Assembly (NCBI GenBank): GCA_015069575.1
Contig: SVIH01000013.1
Coordinates: forward strand, 1 to 55,356
Reading direction: 5' to 3'
Length of the DNA stretch: 55,356 nucleotides
Source of the DNA: Clostridiales bacterium
GTDB taxonomy: Bacteria > Bacillota > Clostridia > Christensenellales > QALW01
The translations under genes and the position numbers were made by a program. Positions within the stretch are counted from its first letter, which is position 1; each line of letters starts with the position of its first letter. Below the pieces are notes generated by a model. The model was not told where the DNA came from. It ran no database searches and saw only the letters and a list, made by a program, of their open reading frames with translations. Below are positions 43,731 through 50,737 of the stretch, piece after piece.

Positions 43731-44414
43731 ATGAATAAGAACGGCGTTTCAAAGCATATATTTATGTTTTGTACGCCTTTTCTTTTGTATATAGTGGCGG
43801 TTATATTGCTTACGATGTTTCTCTTTAGCGCAGTTATCGAACCATCAAGCATATGGGGTGCATTCATCCAAGGTGAAAAAAACTTTGATGATTCTGATGA
43901 AGTTGATCACAATATGGAAATTGTTGTACCTGAAGCCGTTGTCAAAGAAGAAAAGGTGTACTATGATATAAATAAATTTCCCAAGATAAAATGGGGCAAA
44001 AAATGGGCAACAATTACTGTTGAATATCTTGGCGCAAAAGATATTCCTATTTACGAAGGGGATACTGAAACTATACTTAATTACGGTATAGCCCATTACT
44101 TTTTTTCAAAATTTCCCGGTCAGAACGGTAATTGTGTTTTATCATTTCATGTAAATAGGCAAAAACAACTTTATTATCTTGAAGATCTTCCAATAGGCGA
44201 AAACATTATAATTAACACTTCATACGGAAAATATGTATATAAAGTTGTGTCAAAAGATATTTTTGAAAAAAATGATACAAAATATATTGTTCGTAATGAA
44301 GGCGAAATGCTTACTATTTATACATGTTATCCCAAAAAAGGACCATATAGAAAACAAAGAATTGCGATCACAGGTTTGTTACAAGAAGATTTAAGTGATC
44401 CTACATGGAGGTAA
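43731..44414 (+). CDS. Sortase family protein (class D-like)
   Basis: A 227-residue sortase. One N-terminal membrane helix (about 12-35) is followed by a linker and the sortase beta-barrel. The catalytic residues are visible: His in VLSFHVNR, Cys in LTIYTCYP and Arg in the final strand (KQRIAITG). The His motif departs from the common GHR. Sortases join surface proteins to peptidoglycan or pili. It sits between a surface protein gene and a membrane protein gene in one operon. Confidence 0.88.
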   Translation: MNKNGVSKHIFMFCTPFLLYIVAVILLTMFLFSAVIEPSSIWGAFIQGEKNFDDSDEVDHNMEIVVPEAVVKEEKVYYDINKFPKIKWGKKWATITVEYLGAKDIPIYEGDTETILNYGIAHYFFSKFPGQNGNCVLSFHVNRQKQLYYLEDLPIGENIIINTSYGKYVYKVVSKDIFEKNDTKYIVRNEGEMLTIYTCYPKKGPYRKQRIAITGLLQEDLSDPTWR

Positions 44415-44416
44415 TT

Positions 44417-45310
44417 ATGGAGCAAATTTATGATAAACCTCGTCTTTGGAAAAAGGTTATAAGGGGATTTTTAGATGTAATTGTTGCAATAAGTTTGCTT
44501 ATTGCAGTTGTTACAAGCGTATTAGTTCACGGTGTTTTAGATATTGATAAATTCAAAGATTCTATCTGTAATCAGGAATTTGATAATTCAGTTAAACAAA
44601 CTGTTTTTAAAAGCCTTGAAGCAAATAATTCTGTTATTGAACTTGATAGTCAACAACTTTTTAACGATGCAAATATTGATGAACTTGTTTTATATGCAAG
44701 GGAATACACAAAGGATTTTATTGAATGCCTTTTTTCTAATAAAAAGTTTGAACCAAAACCGTTTGATAACAAAAAATTTCAAGATGCGGTTATAAAACAG
44801 CTTAAAGCAAGCGGTGAACTAACTGAAGAAGAAATCAGCGAAATCACTGCTGAAGCTATGAAAAATATGCAAGATACTTTGCAGTATATACCTACTTTAA
44901 TTAAAAATAAAGTACAGGATGTTGCACCAATATTTTTAAGGCTTTCAATATTAAAACTATTAGAAGTTCCGTTATATTTCTTTGCCTTTATACTTGCGGT
45001 TGCAAACTTCATATTCGGTCAAAAAAATCATAGGCTAGATGTTGCATTTGGCTTAAGTGCATCCTGTTTTATTGCATTCATAACTGTTTTTATTCCACTT
45101 TTAATGCTTGCACTTTATAATGTTCCTGCTAAAATTGCAATAAGTGAATCATTACTTTTGTTTTTTGTTAAGGGAATTAATAAAGCACTTGTTGTTAATA
45201 TGGCGGTTATTTTATGTATTGCGCTTGTTTTAATAACCGTTGCGTTAGTTTTTTCAATCATTTTGATTGCCAAAAGTAAGGCAAAACAGGGTGGATACAA
45301 AAAACTGTAA
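44417..45310 (+). CDS. Membrane protein of unknown function
   Basis: A 297-residue protein with one N-terminal membrane helix (about 17-38), a roughly 130-residue charged external helical domain (QQLFNDANIDELVLYAREYT; LTEEEISEITAEAMKNMQ), and a C-terminal cluster of three to four helices (about 180-290). I do not recognise the family. The start is ATG 44417, six bases after GGAGG, which itself lies in the sortase stop region. Its place behind the sortase suggests a part in surface assembly, but this is inference. Confidence 0.8.
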   Translation: MEQIYDKPRLWKKVIRGFLDVIVAISLLIAVVTSVLVHGVLDIDKFKDSICNQEFDNSVKQTVFKSLEANNSVIELDSQQLFNDANIDELVLYAREYTKDFIECLFSNKKFEPKPFDNKKFQDAVIKQLKASGELTEEEISEITAEAMKNMQDTLQYIPTLIKNKVQDVAPIFLRLSILKLLEVPLYFFAFILAVANFIFGQKNHRLDVAFGLSASCFIAFITVFIPLLMLALYNVPAKIAISESLLLFFVKGINKALVVNMAVILCIALVLITVALVFSIILIAKSKAKQGGYKKL

Positions 45311-45318
45311 AAAAACAG

Positions 45319-45347
45319 TTGACAAAATCGATGGTTAGTAGTATCAT
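45319..45347 (+). promoter_or_regulatory. Promoter of the infC operon
   Basis: TTGACA (45319-45324) and TATCAT (45342-45347) with a 17-base spacer. Confidence 0.85.
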
Positions 45348-45359
45348 AACTACGCAAAA

Positions 45360-45470
45360 AGAAGGAGCTGCCCGCTTCTCACCTGTCAGTAATTAGGCTG
45401 CACACGGTTAAGTTTGGCTAAAATAGTCTTATTTTATGCGGGTAGTCTTGTGCTATCCGCATTTATTTTA
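45360..45470 (+). promoter_or_regulatory. L20-type leader with terminator/antiterminator switch
   Basis: Near the promoter, CTGCCCGC (45368-45375) can pair with GCGGGTAG (45438-45445), while the same GCGGGTAG also pairs with CTATCCGC (45453-45460) to make a hairpin followed by a T-rich run (45461-45473). These exclusive pairings form an attenuator upstream of infC, as in ribosomal protein L20-controlled leaders. Control by L20 is inferred from the gene order. Confidence 0.7.
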
Positions 45471-45486
45471 TTTGGAGGTGTTCAAC

Positions 45487-45990
45487 ATTACAGAGTTAGC
45501 AATTAATGATGAAATCAGGGAAAAAGAGGTTCGCCTTATTGGTCAGGACGGTACACAGCATGGTATAATGCCTATTGATCAGGCAATGCGTATGGCTGAA
45601 CAGGAAGATTTAGACCTTTGTTTAATCTCACCTAAAGCAGTTCCGCCGGTATGCAAACTTATGGATTACGGCAAATACCGTTTTGAAGCACAAAAAAGGG
45701 AAAAGGAAGCCCGTAAAAACCAAAAAGTAATTGCTTTACATGAAATTCAGCTTTCAGCAACTATTGAAAAGCACGATATGGAAGTTAAAGCTAAAAAAGC
45801 AAGGGAATTTATTAAAGCAGGCGATAAAGTTAAGGTTTCTATCAGATTCCGCGCGCGTCAGATAGCTCATCCCGAGATTGGTCATCAGATTATGCAACTT
45901 TTTGCTGAAATGTTGAAAGATGATGCAAAAATTGAGAAGAAAGCCACACTTGAAGGCAGAAATCTCATTATGATAATGTCACAAATTTAA
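45487..45990 (+). CDS. infC: Translation initiation factor IF-3
   Basis: A 167-168-residue factor that prevents premature joining of ribosomal subunits and checks the start codon. The sequence matches IF-3: ELAINDEIREKEVRLIGQDGTQHGIM, ISPKAVPPVCKLMDYGKYRFE (N domain), and the C domain with VKVSIRFRARQIAHPEIGHQIM. The best start is the rare AUU codon at 45487: GGAGG (45475-45479) lies seven bases upstream and the homologous N-terminus begins here. An upstream ATG at 45436 has no support and falls within the attenuator hairpin. Confidence 0.94.
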   Translation: MTELAINDEIREKEVRLIGQDGTQHGIMPIDQAMRMAEQEDLDLCLISPKAVPPVCKLMDYGKYRFEAQKREKEARKNQKVIALHEIQLSATIEKHDMEVKAKKAREFIKAGDKVKVSIRFRARQIAHPEIGHQIMQLFAEMLKDDAKIEKKATLEGRNLIMIMSQI

Positions 45991-46014
45991 ACTTAAAATA
46001 GGAGGTAATTTATT

Positions 46015-46212
46015 ATGCCAAAAATGAAGACTCACAGAGGCGCAGCAAAAAGATTTTCGCTTACTGCTTCAGGAAAAGTTAAAAGAGGAAAGGCTTACAG
46101 AAGCCACATTTTAACAAAGAAATCAACAAAGAGAAAGAGAAATTTACGTAAGGGTGGCTATATTGCCGCATGCGAAAGTGCAAACATTCGCAATCTTATA
46201 CCTTATAAGTAA
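46015..46212 (+). CDS. rpmI: 50S ribosomal protein bL35
   Basis: A 65-residue basic protein with the bL35 motif [23 protein letters not shown] and [17 protein letters not shown]. It follows infC by 24 bases with AGGAGG and leads into rplT, forming the classic infC-rpmI-rplT operon. Confidence 0.97.
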   Translation: MPKMKTHRGAAKRFSLTASGKVKRGKAYRSHILTKKSTKRKRNLRKGGYIAACESANIRNLIPYK

Positions 46213-46231
46213 GCTTTAGGAGGATAGAAAA

Positions 46232-46582
46232 ATGAGAATTAAAAGAGCAGTTAATACTAAAAAGAATCATAAAAAGGTCTTAAAGCTTGCCAAAGGCTAT
46301 TTTGGTGCTAAATCAAGGCAGTTCCGTGTAGCAAATCAGGCAGTAATGAAGTCACAGGCTTATGCATATGTTGGCCGTAAACTTAGAAAAAGAGATTTCC
46401 GTTCACTTTGGATTACTCGTATCAATGCAGCTGCAAGGCTTAATGGTCTTAACTACAGCAAGCTTATCTGCGGTCTTAAAAAGGCTGAAATTGAAATCAA
46501 CCGTAAAATGCTTGCAGAGCTTGCAGTTTATAATGCAGAAGCATTTGCACAGCTTGCAGAAATTGCTAAAAAGAACATCTAA
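46232..46582 (+). CDS. rplT: 50S ribosomal protein bL20
   Basis: A 116-residue protein with the bL20 signature [35 protein letters not shown] and [17 protein letters not shown]. bL20 binds 23S rRNA early in assembly and can also repress its own operon through the leader. It is the last gene; a strong terminator follows at 46591. Confidence 0.97.
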   Translation: MRIKRAVNTKKNHKKVLKLAKGYFGAKSRQFRVANQAVMKSQAYAYVGRKLRKRDFRSLWITRINAAARLNGLNYSKLICGLKKAEIEINRKMLAELAVYNAEAFAQLAEIAKKNI

Positions 46583-46590
46583 TAAAAGTT

Positions 46591-46624
46591 GTGTGCAATG
46601 TAATAAATCATTGCACACTTTTTT
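46591..46624 (+). terminator. Intrinsic terminator of the infC operon
   Basis: GTGTGCAATG (46591-46600) and its complement (46609-46618) form a 10-bp stem followed by six Ts. Confidence 0.92.
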
Positions 46625-46635
46625 GTATAATTAAA

Positions 46636-47397
46636 ATGAATTATAAAATTACATCCACTTCAAACGAACGGATAAAATTCTTAAAAACCCTTAAAACCAA
46701 AAAAGGCAGAAACGATAGCAAAACATACCTTATTGAAGGTAAGCGTGCAGTTCTTGATGCATTAAGCCATAATGTAAAATTTAATTGCCTTATATTAGAA
46801 GAAGGCTTGAACTTTGATATTAATGCAAGTTGTGATATTTTAACAGTTCCACGGCATATTATTGCAACACTTTCTGAAACATCAAGTCCAGAAGGCATAA
46901 TTGCCCAGGCTTTTATACCCGATTTAACATTTGATATAAATAAAATATCAGGGTTAACAGTGTTTCTTGATAGGCTTCAGGATGCAGGAAATATAGGTAC
47001 AATTATAAGAACTTGCGATGCGTTAGGTGCAAGCGCAGTTGTTCTTTCGCCGGGTTGCTGTGAACTTTTTAATCCTAAAACTGTTCGTGCTACTATGGGT
47101 TCAATCTTTAATATCAATGTTATGATAGCCGATAATAGCATTGAAACATTAAATCAGATTAAAAATATAGGCTATACGGTATATTCTGCTGCGTTACAAG
47201 GCGAAGATTTTAATAAACTTAATGATATAAACAGTAATAAAAGTTGTGTTATAATAGGTAATGAAGGTAACGGTATATGTGATGAAATATTATCGGTTTC
47301 TGATAAAATCATTACTTTGAAAATGTGCGGTGGTGCAGAATCATTAAATGCTTCTATTGCCGCAGGCATACTTATTTATAACTTTATGAACTGCTGA
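46636..47397 (+). CDS. TrmH/SpoU-family RNA 2'-O-methyltransferase
   Basis: A 253-residue enzyme of the SpoU fold. Motif 1 is RLQDAGNIGTIIRTCDALG, motif 2 IIGNEGNGICDE and motif 3 LNASIAAGILIYNF, which make the trefoil-knot SAM site; an N-terminal L30e-like RNA-binding part precedes them. It probably methylates a ribose in 23S rRNA (RlmB/YsgA-like); the target is not certain. The start at 46636 shows no Shine-Dalgarno sequence; a TATAAT box lies at 46626-46631, only five bases before the ATG. The 3' side leads to yebC after 18 bases. Confidence 0.92.
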   Translation: MNYKITSTSNERIKFLKTLKTKKGRNDSKTYLIEGKRAVLDALSHNVKFNCLILEEGLNFDINASCDILTVPRHIIATLSETSSPEGIIAQAFIPDLTFDINKISGLTVFLDRLQDAGNIGTIIRTCDALGASAVVLSPGCCELFNPKTVRATMGSIFNINVMIADNSIETLNQIKNIGYTVYSAALQGEDFNKLNDINSNKSCVIIGNEGNGICDEILSVSDKIITLKMCGGAESLNASIAAGILIYNFMNC

Positions 47398-47415
47398 TTA
47401 GGAGGATAAACTTAT

Positions 47416-48162
47416 ATGTCAGGACATTCCAAATGGGCAAATATTAAAAATAAAAAAGCAAAAACCGATGCCGCAAAAGGCAAGATTTTTACCAAAATAG
47501 GTAGGGAATTAGCTGTTGCTGTTAAAGCAGGTGGACCTGATCCAAGTGTAAATTCAAAACTTGCTGATGTTATTGCAAAGGCAAAAGCAAACAATATGCC
47601 TAACGATACAATTTCACGTTCTATCAAAAAAGCAGCGGGCGAGGGTGATGGCGCAAACTATGAAGAACTTGTTTATGAAGGTTACGGACCTGCAGGTGTT
47701 GCTGTTATCGTTGAAATTTTAACAGATAACCGTAACCGTACAGCAGGTGAAATCAGGCATATCTTTGATAAAGCAGGTGGCAGTATGGGTGCAACAGGCT
47801 GTGTTTCATGGATGTTTGATAAAAAAGGCGTTATTATTATTGAAAACGATGGCAAAATTGATGAAGAAGCCCTTATGATGAGCGCTCTTGATGCAGGTGC
47901 TGAAGATTTTACACCTGTTGAAGATACTTTTGAAATTTACACTGCACCTGAAGATTTTTCTCAAGTTCGTCAGGCTCTTGAAGATGAAGGCTATGCTTTC
48001 CTTGAAGCAACCAACGATATGGTTCCTCAAAACACTGTTGCAGTAACAGGCGAAGATGTTCTTAAAAAGATATATTGGATGCTTGATCAGTTCGATGATC
48101 ACGATGATGTTCAGAATGTATATCATAATGCAGAACTTCCTGAAGAAGACGAAGAAGAATAA
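47416..48162 (+). CDS. yebC: YebC/PmpR family protein
   Basis: A 248-residue member of the YebC/TACO1 family: [36 protein letters not shown] at the N-terminus, then [41 protein letters not shown] and [14 protein letters not shown]. Some family members regulate transcription, others aid translation of proline-rich stretches. The start follows AGGAGG with a spacing of about eight bases. It ends the two-gene unit, before the terminator at 48168. Confidence 0.94.
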   Translation: MSGHSKWANIKNKKAKTDAAKGKIFTKIGRELAVAVKAGGPDPSVNSKLADVIAKAKANNMPNDTISRSIKKAAGEGDGANYEELVYEGYGPAGVAVIVEILTDNRNRTAGEIRHIFDKAGGSMGATGCVSWMFDKKGVIIIENDGKIDEEALMMSALDAGAEDFTPVEDTFEIYTAPEDFSQVRQALEDEGYAFLEATNDMVPQNTVAVTGEDVLKKIYWMLDQFDDHDDVQNVYHNAELPEEDEEE

Positions 48163-48167
48163 AATTT

Positions 48168-48199
48168 AACAGGGTGCTTTATTAAAGCATCCTGTTTTT
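48168..48199 (+). terminator. Intrinsic terminator after yebC
   Basis: An AT-closed stem of about 13 bp (AACAGGGTGCTTT with its near-complement, one G-U pair) is followed by TTTTT at 48195-48199. Confidence 0.88.
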
Positions 48200-48211
48200 G
48201 TAGGTGGAATA

Positions 48212-49156
48212 ATGATTTATCTGTATGTTTTTCTTGGCTTTTTTGCGATAATATTTTGCTTTTTACTATATATTTTTAATACAGCATTTTATAATCCGCC
48301 AAGGAAAAGGCATAAAAAATTTAATATGGATAGGGAACAATACTATTCCTTAGGTGATAAAGTTAAAGAACCAGTGCGTTTTGTTAAAGAGGCTGAATAC
48401 GAAAAGATTACTATTGTTTCTAATGATGGATATGTTTTAACAGGTAAGTATTTTCATTATAAAGATGGTGCGCCGCTTGATATAATTTTTCACGGCTACC
48501 GTTCAGATTCTTATAATGATTGCGGTGGCGGTTATAAACTTGCAAAAGATTTAGGGCATAATGTACTTTTACCTGACCAACGCAGTCATGGAGAAAGTGA
48601 AGGTAATATTATTACCTTTGGTGTAAATGAAAGGCATGATTGCCTTTCCTGGTGCAATTACGCATCAAACCGCTTTAAAGATGTTAAAATAGTTATTTCA
48701 GGTGTTTCAATGGGCGCGGCAACAGTACTGATGGCAAGCGACCTTGATTTGCCAAAAAACGTTAAGGGCATAATTGCAGATTGCGGTTTTTCCCGTCCCA
48801 TAGATATTATTTTAGAGGTTGGCAGAACAATGGGTATTTCACCTAAAATTGCTTCGCCATTCGTTACTCTTGCCGCAAAACTGTTAGGTGGATTCGATAT
48901 TCACAAAACAAGTTCAGTTCAGGCAGTAAAAAATGCAAAAGTGCCAATTTTAATCGTTCATGGTGATGATGATAGGCTTGTACCTGTAAATATGGCGTAT
49001 AAAATTTACGAAGCCTGTAACAATAAAAAACAACTTTTAATCGTTAAAGGCGCAGGGCATGGATTAAGCTATATTATTGAAGAAGAATTATACAAAAAAA
49101 CCATCAATGATTTTAAAACCGCAGTAATTAACGAAGATTATTCCATTTTTGAATAA
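48212..49156 (+). CDS. Membrane-anchored alpha/beta hydrolase
   Basis: A 314-residue serine hydrolase with one N-terminal membrane helix (about 2-24) and an alpha/beta-hydrolase domain. The nucleophile elbow is ISGVSMGAA (Ser in GxSxG), with the acid in VHGDDDRLVP and the His in KGAGHGLSY. LLPDQRSHGESEG is typical of the BAAT/acyl-CoA thioesterase and YqkD/Bem46 relatives. The substrate is unknown. The ATG at 48212 has TAGGTGG ahead of it, within the terminator's downstream side. Confidence 0.9.
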   Translation: MIYLYVFLGFFAIIFCFLLYIFNTAFYNPPRKRHKKFNMDREQYYSLGDKVKEPVRFVKEAEYEKITIVSNDGYVLTGKYFHYKDGAPLDIIFHGYRSDSYNDCGGGYKLAKDLGHNVLLPDQRSHGESEGNIITFGVNERHDCLSWCNYASNRFKDVKIVISGVSMGAATVLMASDLDLPKNVKGIIADCGFSRPIDIILEVGRTMGISPKIASPFVTLAAKLLGGFDIHKTSSVQAVKNAKVPILIVHGDDDRLVPVNMAYKIYEACNNKKQLLIVKGAGHGLSYIIEEELYKKTINDFKTAVINEDYSIFE

Positions 49157-49178
49157 AATTAAAAAATTAACAAAAAAT

Positions 49179-49217
49179 AATACCAAGAAAGGAGATTCCT
49201 TATGCTTGGTATTTTTT
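49179..49217 (+). promoter_or_regulatory. Terminator-like hairpin enclosing the DUF3789 ribosome site and start
   Basis: AATACCAAG (49179-49187) pairs with CTTGGTATT (49205-49213), and inside it AAGGA/TCCTT forms a second stem. The ribosome site AAAGGAG and the ATG lie in the loop region; six Ts (49212-49217) follow. It may end the hydrolase transcript and hide the micro-protein start. Confidence 0.65.
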
Positions 49218-49303
49218 GGTTTATATTAGGTGGTATGGCAGGCGCCATCGTTGGCGTATTTGCAATGTGCCTTGTGCAAGTAAATAAAGTTGCTAGAAGA
49301 TAG
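49202..49303 (+). CDS. DUF3789-like micro-protein
   Basis: A 33-residue single-helix membrane protein, MLGIFWFILGGMAGAIVGVFAMC followed by LVQVNKVARR. It resembles DUF3789, a family of tiny membrane proteins often near mobile elements and of unknown function. The AAAGGAG site lies eight bases before the ATG. The last 11 bases overlap the convergent SGNH gene. It is short, so the call rests on the ribosome site and the strongly amphipathic-to-hydrophobic pattern. Confidence 0.7.
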   Translation: MLGIFWFILGGMAGAIVGVFAMCLVQVNKVARR

Positions 49304-50192
49304 TTAATTTAACTACTTCACCGATAAGACGCTGCCGTATATCAATATTATCAATATATTTTTGGTAAGAAGAAGGAATATATTGGGTTTTATCTTCGTA
49401 TTTTTCTAACCGTTCTTTTACAACCTTTTTCTTTTCTTCGTTGGTTAGGTTTTTAACCCAGTATTCATATATGTCACAGAATTCAACATAGTCAATGGGT
49501 TTGTATTTTTTTTCTGCATCGTGCCTTAATCTGTTCCATTCTTCATAAATAAAAGGTGTATCAAAATCTAAAGTATCCTTTTCACCAATTTGATTTAAGA
49601 AAATCTGCGCCATATAATGATGCCCTAAATCGTTGGGATGTACGCGGTCATCATTGTATAACTGAACATTGTGTAAATGTGGCATAATGGCATTTCTGAA
49701 ATCTACAATATAGCAACAGTACTTTTGGGCAATTCTCTTTTGATGTTCAATGGCTTCGTCTAAACGAGCCTGACATTTAAGGTTTTCACTATCAAAATTG
49801 CTGATTTCATCATAAGGAACAGGCAAACACATTATAATTTCAGCACCGTTTTCTTTAATTGCTTTAATCATTTCTTCATATTTTTTAATGTGCAGATTAA
49901 AGTAGTCGTCAAGAGTCTTTTGGCGATTGGGAAAATCCTTGTGTTGCTTACTGTAAAGCCAATGTACAATATCGTTTATGCCAAACATTGTAACAACAAA
50001 ATCAGGGTTATAGTTAAGGCAATTACTGTGAAGATAATCAACTGCTTTGTATGCTGAAGCACCTGCGTTACCACAGTTAAAGCATTTTATCTTATATTTA
50101 GTTCTTAAATACTGATAAATCTCTGCAATCCATGTTCCGTTAGCAGTTATGCTGTCGCCAAAAAAGCAAACTATATCACGGTCTTTAAACAT
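49293..50192 (-). CDS. SGNH/GDSL-family hydrolase
   Basis: A 299-residue esterase or lipase-like enzyme. Block I is CFFGDSITANG with the Ser nucleophile, block II has the Gly in NAGASAYKA, block III GINDIVHW with Asn, and block V DDRVHPNDLGH with the Asp-His pair. There is no signal peptide, so it is probably cytoplasmic. A long C-terminal helical part follows (about 210-299). Substrates may include acyl groups on sugars. It has its own promoter at 50223-50251 and the start follows GGAGAGAAAGTT. Confidence 0.92.
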   Translation of the reverse strand: MFKDRDIVCFFGDSITANGTWIAEIYQYLRTKYKIKCFNCGNAGASAYKAVDYLHSNCLNYNPDFVVTMFGINDIVHWLYSKQHKDFPNRQKTLDDYFNLHIKKYEEMIKAIKENGAEIIMCLPVPYDEISNFDSENLKCQARLDEAIEHQKRIAQKYCCYIVDFRNAIMPHLHNVQLYNDDRVHPNDLGHHYMAQIFLNQIGEKDTLDFDTPFIYEEWNRLRHDAEKKYKPIDYVEFCDIYEYWVKNLTNEEKKKVVKERLEKYEDKTQYIPSSYQKYIDNIDIRQRLIGEVVKLTIF

Positions 50193-50222
50193 AACTTTCT
50201 CTCCTTAGAAGTGATTAAAAGT

Positions 50223-50251
50223 ATTATATCACACCCGAAAAAGCAAATCAA
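50223..50251 (-). promoter_or_regulatory. Promoter of the SGNH hydrolase gene
   Basis: On the minus strand TTGATT (50246-50251) and TATAAT (50223-50228) with a 17-base spacer. Confidence 0.8.
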
Positions 50252-50290
50252 TATTAAAATAAAAAAGCCAAGTCGATTTTTGACTTGGCT
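50252..50290 (-). terminator. Intrinsic terminator behind the tRNA fragment
   Basis: On the minus strand AGCCAAGTC-type arms (50266-50274 with 50282-50290) form a 9-bp stem followed by a U-rich run (50252-50266). It is the expected terminator of the original tRNA gene. Confidence 0.85.
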
Positions 50291-50292
50291 TC

Positions 50293-50337
50293 TGGCGTTC
50301 CCGAGGTGATTCGAACACCCGACCTACCGCTTAGGAG
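50293..50337 (-). other. Attachment site: 3' fragment of a tRNA-Arg(CCU) gene
   Basis: Read on the minus strand, this begins in the anticodon loop (CTCCTAA, anticodon CCT at 50333-50335), then the 3' anticodon arm GCGGT, variable loop, T arm (GGGTG TTCGAAT CACCT), the 3' acceptor strand CGGGAAC, discriminator G and encoded CCA at 50293-50295. The bases on the 5' side of the loop do not pair as an anticodon stem, and no D arm or 5' acceptor follows. It is the chromosomal 3' half left after element integration at the anticodon loop; the other half should lie at the far end. Confidence 0.85.
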
Positions 50338-50438
50338 AAGCTCCCAGACGGGTCTGTGAACTTGCTCCAAATCGCTGAAAATCCTTGTAAAATCAAGGTT
50401 TTCACGACTTGTCGAGTTAATCGTTTCTTCTCCAATTC

Positions 50439-50488
50439 TTGCTAATATTTCTCCGTTTTTCGCCCTCATATTAGCAAGATATTAGCAA
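50439..50488. repeat. ATATTAGCAA repeats, possible integrase arm sites
   Basis: ATATTAGCAA occurs at 50468-50477 and 50479-50488, exactly 11 bases (one helical turn) apart, and inverted at 50439-50448 (TTGCTAATAT). They lie between the attachment site and int, where integrase arm-type sites are expected. The rest of the gap 50338-50673 shows no gene that I trust; a 71-codon minus frame over it (50254-50469) runs through the tRNA fragment and is not believed. Confidence 0.6.
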
Positions 50489-50673
50489 AATACCCCTAAA
50501 ACGGGTAACGTCATCAAGTTATTTTGCGATAGCCTTTTGGAGTTGATTCCTGCAAGTAGTGTCTTTACTCTTAATAATAAACATTATGTTTATTACAGTT
50601 TTTTAGTTACGCATAATATTATAACTCCCAAATGTGAATAATTCAAGAATTTAGACAAATTACAAGTTCAATA

Positions 50674-50714
50674 CAAAAAAGAAAGGCAATCTCGTACAAA
50701 ACGGATTGTCTTTC
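50674..50714 (-). terminator. Intrinsic terminator of int
   Basis: On the minus strand GAAAGACAATC and GATTGCCTTTC (50704-50714 and 50681-50691) pair with one mismatch and are followed by a U-run (50674-50680). Confidence 0.85.
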
Positions 50715-50737
50715 TTCTTATTATAAGAGTATTCAGT

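Noticed and set aside
45436-45486. ATG start for infC at 45436
   Set aside because: The added residues are encoded by the attenuator hairpin and do not match IF-3; GGAGG favours AUU at 45487.
50254-50469. A 71-codon minus-strand frame between the SGNH gene and int
   Set aside because: It runs through the tRNA fragment and its terminator; the apparent protein is an artefact of those sequences.
50439-50488. A small CRISPR array
   Set aside because: Only three 10-base copies, one inverted and two almost adjacent, without spacers; more like protein-binding sites.
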